Positions 60,793-64,000 of a stretch of DNA of 64,000 nucleotides are shown in pieces. The position numbers and the translations under genes are program-made. How positions within the stretch are numbered: position 1 is the first letter of the stretch; each line of letters starts with the position of its first letter. Source of the DNA: Lunularia cruciata (lineage: Eukaryota > Streptophyta > Marchantiopsida > Lunulariales > Lunulariaceae); the NCBI GenBank assembly GCA_948567375.1, contig OX419755.1, positions 54,640,291-54,704,290 on the forward strand, given 5' to 3'. The notes below the pieces were generated by a model, which worked only from the letters and a program-made list of their open reading frames with translations, was not told the DNA's origin and did no database searches.

Positions 60793-61531
60793 TGTAATAC
60801 TCTGAGGACAAGAGAAGAGAGAAAACACAAATTGCACACTCAAACATTTGATGCCCCAAGGGAGCACCTTCTCTTTATTATATAGACAAAGAGGATCTCC
60901 TCCAAGGAAGCTCCACCATAGGATTAAGGACACAGATAGGTGACATGTCAGCAAGCTCCACCCTTGGATTACTTAGTTGGGTGGGTGACCTGTCTGGTCT
61001 AGGTCCTATCTGGTTGGTCAAACGAGCTTTGACCGGAGGGAATCTTTTAGGGAATCTTCTTGTAGGAATCTCAGAATCACATGAGTAAGGTACCATTGGA
61101 AAGCTCTCGACGAGACAAACCAAGGAGGAGGGAAGGCTAGCCTTTCCTCTGTTGGGGGGGAAATCTGCACATTTTTGAGGCCTAATTCATCCGTTTAGGC
61201 CTCCGAAATTGCCTTCAAAGTTTTCAGGCATATTTCGGTTCCTACTCTATTAGTAGAAGTCCCCTTTTGGTGATACCTCTTTCTGATCTGTTTAGTCCAT
61301 CATGTGTAACATCCTTCCAGATGTTACCAAACCAATTCTCACCTTTAAATCATATGTCTAGCTATTGGTTCTAAGGTTCTCAAGTCTATTTCGGTTTCTG
61401 CCCTATTAGTAGAAGTACTCTTTTGGTGATACTTCTATCTGATCTATTTTGACCATCATGTATAACATCATTCTAGATGTTACCAAACTGAATTTCACAT
61501 CTAGATCATATGGCTAACCCTTGGTATTACA
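60793..61531 (-). repeat. Solo LTR, chromovirus family LTR-1, in M3
   Basis: 739 bp, TGTAATACTCTG...GGTATTACA, flanked by GTGAT (60788-60792 and 61532-61536). M2 shows the empty site (GTGAT in reverse complement near 55878). Confidence 0.93.
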
Positions 61532-62464
61532 GTGATGCTACATTGTTACAGGCTACTTCACCTACTTTGGCAATGGTCTTTGGTTTGGCTGAGCATATTG
61601 AGCTCAACATGGTGGAGGAGAGAAAGGTGACATCTAGATTTGGTAGGGAGACCTCAGCCATAGTTGTGACTTCTTCTAGAGTGCAATAGAGTGCACCACG
61701 CCTAGTTGGTTTTTGAGGATAGTGTGGACATCCTAGATCCTATGGAGCAAGTAGAGGGCCTAGTGGAGCTAGACCCTTTCCTTCATTTTTGGGTCAGCAA
61801 CAACTAGTGAGTAGTGGTGTTGCTTGTTGGACTTGTAGTGGACCTCACCATCAAAGAGTGTACTTAGGGCAATGGACTTGATACCTTGGGTGCATCATAG
61901 CCAGCACATAGGCAATGTGAGCATTGCCACAGATTTGGTCACACTAGTGACCGATGCTTTGACCTACACCCGGAGTTACGGAGTGGTAGGGCTGCTATGG
62001 TAGGTAGTAGAGGAGCTCCAGTTCATGGAGGATGAGGTGGTAGAGGATCTACACCTAGTAGGGGTGCAGTACCTACTCTTACTTCTAATACAACAATGGC
62101 TACTCAGATTGAGTAGTTGGAGCAAAGATTGGCTAGTATGGCTATTGCTCAAAGGGGATCAGATTTGGGTGTTGGGGCTTCCACCTCATATGTTGGTGAT
62201 AGAGATGCTTTGGACTTCATGTGTGGAGTAGCTCAGGTGGATGCATCTGCAGCAGTGACTAAGAGTGCAGTACATGCTTTAGAGCCTAAAGGAGCATCAA
62301 TGAAGTTGGACCCACAAAGAGAAGAGGTTGGGAGACAGGTCAGACTTCCCAAGTCTTTCACACTATCTAAGGCATTGCCGACAACATCCATGGTTCCTAG
62401 ACGTCCCAATATAGGTGTGGTAGGTGGTGATGGAGTGCATGATCGGTAACTTGCTAGAGTAGAG
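61532..62464 (+). pseudogene. M3 gag C-terminal part
   Basis: Plus-strand text MVFGLAEHIELNMVEERKVT, then SFLGQQQLVSSGVACWTC and the CCHC knuckle (61916-61957), then a Ser/Ala-rich tail (62117-62449). Stops from C-to-T changes. Confidence 0.7.
61916..61957 (+). other. Intact CCHC zinc knuckle of M3 gag
   Basis: Reads CEHCHRFGHTSDRC at C-x2-C-x4-H-x4-C spacing; a second, weaker CxxC (CWTC) lies about 30 residues earlier. Confidence 0.9.
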
Positions 62465-63329
62465 GTGGTTGGTAGTGGAGCTGACTTGGTTGAGGAGCAT
62501 GAGATCCATTCAACAACTAGTGGTTTATGGCATGCAATAGCGGCTAGACTAGAGGAGTTGCTAGCTAGACCAGCCTTTGAGAGAGCATGGTTCACACTTG
62601 GTGTGGTACTATTGGATAACCAGAGGGGGATTTTCTGTTTGGTGGGACCTTCAAGGAATGTCTATACACCACAAAGAGTCTTGTTAGACTTTGGTGCGCA
62701 ACCCCTTATGTTGGAGAAGGCTATAGTTGTTGGTCTGGAGTTACGGAAGACCAATGTGGAGAGGTGTCCATTTCAGATCCAGACATCTCTAGGTGGTGGT
62801 TTGACAGAGTACATCACACGTGAGGAGCTTGTTGTCCAGGTTTAGCCTAGTCATCCGACTAATAGCTTGGTGGTGAGAGCTCAGGCTATTGTGACAATAG
62901 CTGAGTCATATAATGTGCTAGTTGGGGGAGTAGTGTTATACCCCATGGGTTTCAATATTGACTATTGGGAGGAGACAACCTCCTATAGACCAGGTTGGTA
63001 GTCTGGTGAGGGACGGGTATGTCACCTACCAGTATGCTTCAATAGTGGTAGTCTTGGCTCACTATAGTTTGAGACCATGGCAACATCAGTTTTAGCTTTC
63101 AATGGTGCAGTTACTTGGCCTGGTGACTTGTTGGAGGAGAACGCCCATGCAGAGGATACTCTAGTACCAAAAGAGATCACTAGGATTTGGAGTACGAGTG
63201 GGATTGTTCCATCCACCTTGGATGTTCCATTGTGGAGTTTAGAGGAGGCATTGCAATAGCATATAGATAAGTTGGTGCAATAGGCTTGGAGTTGAGCCTT
63301 CGTACCATCCGCAGATGAGTGTGAAGATG
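62465..63329 (+). pseudogene. M3 aspartic protease
   Basis: A 126-codon frame (62465-62845) contains YTPQRVLLDFGAQPLMLEKA; the catalytic Asp codon is 62687-62689, with Phe in place of the usual Ser/Thr (one-base change TCT to TTT). SYNVLVGGVVLYPMGFNID and TTSYRPGW follow. Ends where the methyltransferase begins. Confidence 0.75.
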
Positions 63330-64000
63330 AGCCTCCAAAGTCAATTTCTTTGACACCTCTAGATACCACACTCATTGCTTGGCATTATCTAGTAGAGTGG
63401 ATATATCTATTGGAGTTGTTTGGTGGGATTAGCACCAGACTAGCTATGATATTACAAGCAGGTATACAAGTATAGAGGTACTTGTATGTAGAGAGAGATG
63501 AGATTGCTAGGCAAGTATCTCTATATCATGTGGTACACTTAGGCCTATCAATATCTGGAGTTATTACCAATGTCAGCAGTCAGAGGTTACTAGAAAGCCT
63601 TATCAGTAGATATTTCCTTATGGGGGAGGGGGCATGATCTGGAGCAACATGGGCTTGTTCACTTGGTGATTTTTGGATGGTCATGTTAGGGACATACACA
63701 TGTTGGCCAAGGTTTGGGTCTTTAGGATCCTTGTTTTGGTGTGTTTTGGGAGATGTTACGGATACTACGACATCTCCAATTTCATCAATCTGTTTCTCCA
63801 ACTTACCTTTTGGAGAACGTTCCTTTGATGGGTGATTCTTGCACCAGAGTGGTGGCAAGCACACATCAGGTCCATTCTTGGATGGGACCTGCTGTATTAT
63901 TAGATGTAGCCAGAGTGGGATCACGGGCTCATCATCTTTGTCTTTGGTGGAAGAACCTCTTACCCAGAGAGGGTTTTACAATGTGCATATGATAGGATTT
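63330..64000 (+). pseudogene. M3 cytosine-C5 DNA methyltransferase domain, cut by the window end
   Basis: Plus strand: LLELFGGISTRLAMILQAGI (motif I, about 63407-63466), YLYVERDEIARQ (motif II). Then, after a frameshift, LVIFGWSC-stop-GHTHVG (motif IV; Cys codon 63684-63686, Pro to Ser, Gln to stop), LLENVPLMGDS (motif VI, ENVP 63813-63824), MGPAVLLDVARVGSRAHHL and LWWKNLLPRE (motif VIII region). From 63741 to 63989 it is open. The C-terminal block lies outside the window. Confidence 0.83.

Larger units (their letters stand above)
58164..64000 (+). mobile_element. Element M3: Ty3/gypsy retrotransposon with methyltransferase, 5' part
   Basis: Plus strand: LTR, leader, gag, zinc knuckle, protease, methyltransferase; the rest lies beyond the window. 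Interrupted by a solo LTR-1 (60793-61531). It is the only copy showing the 5' LTR, leader and gag start, and it keeps an intact zinc knuckle. Confidence 0.8.

Noticed and set aside
1..64000. tRNA, rRNA or other structural RNA genes
   Set aside because: None recognised by eye; a covariance-model scan (tRNAscan, Rfam) would be needed to exclude small ones.

Overview
The window is nuclear DNA of a plant-lineage eukaryote (a land plant or streptophyte alga; the species cannot be fixed from this sequence). It holds one spliced gene with GT-AG introns in a sea of decayed LTR retrotransposons with TG...CA ends, 5-bp target duplications and an initiator-Met tRNA primer site. Most transposon reading frames carry TAA, TAG or TGA where CAA, CAG, CGA or TGG codons are expected, the pattern left by methylated-C deamination.

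Layout. (1) 277-25101: element M1 (minus), a Ty3/gypsy element split by a solo LTR (1855-2592), a 14-kb gypsy element G (4058-18130, itself carrying a solo LTR and a 3.8-kb cargo element K), a solo LTR of a second family (21151-21829) and a Tigger/pogo DNA transposon (22823-24719). (2) 25102-27769: an LTR-2 copy and the 5' end of a chromovirus. (3) 27770-41799: the low-repeat island with a seven-exon choline-transporter-like (CTL/PNS1) gene on the minus strand, 36897 to 31343. (4) 41800-56035: element M2 (minus), split by a solo LTR (43932-44675) and by a complete chromovirus (49185-55816). (5) 56036-58163: another LTR-2 copy and an inverted M LTR. (6) 58164-64000: element M3 (plus), with a solo LTR at 60793-61531, running off the window.

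The main find is element M. Its three copies agree on the order gag, zinc knuckle, aspartic protease, C5 cytosine DNA methyltransferase (DNMT3/DRM-like: FGG motif I, PCQ motif IV, ENVP motif VI, a motif-VIII-like block and a C-terminal LGQAM block), reverse transcriptase, RNase H, integrase and a C-terminal PHD finger (PHD seen in M1 and M2; M3 leaves the window inside the methyltransferase). The element therefore encoded a DNA-methylation writer and a putative chromatin reader. All three copies are now broken.

The related copies serve as empty sites for each other: nearly every nested insertion can be dated and bounded because the same site is uninterrupted in a sister copy. This allows exact ends and target duplications for most elements.
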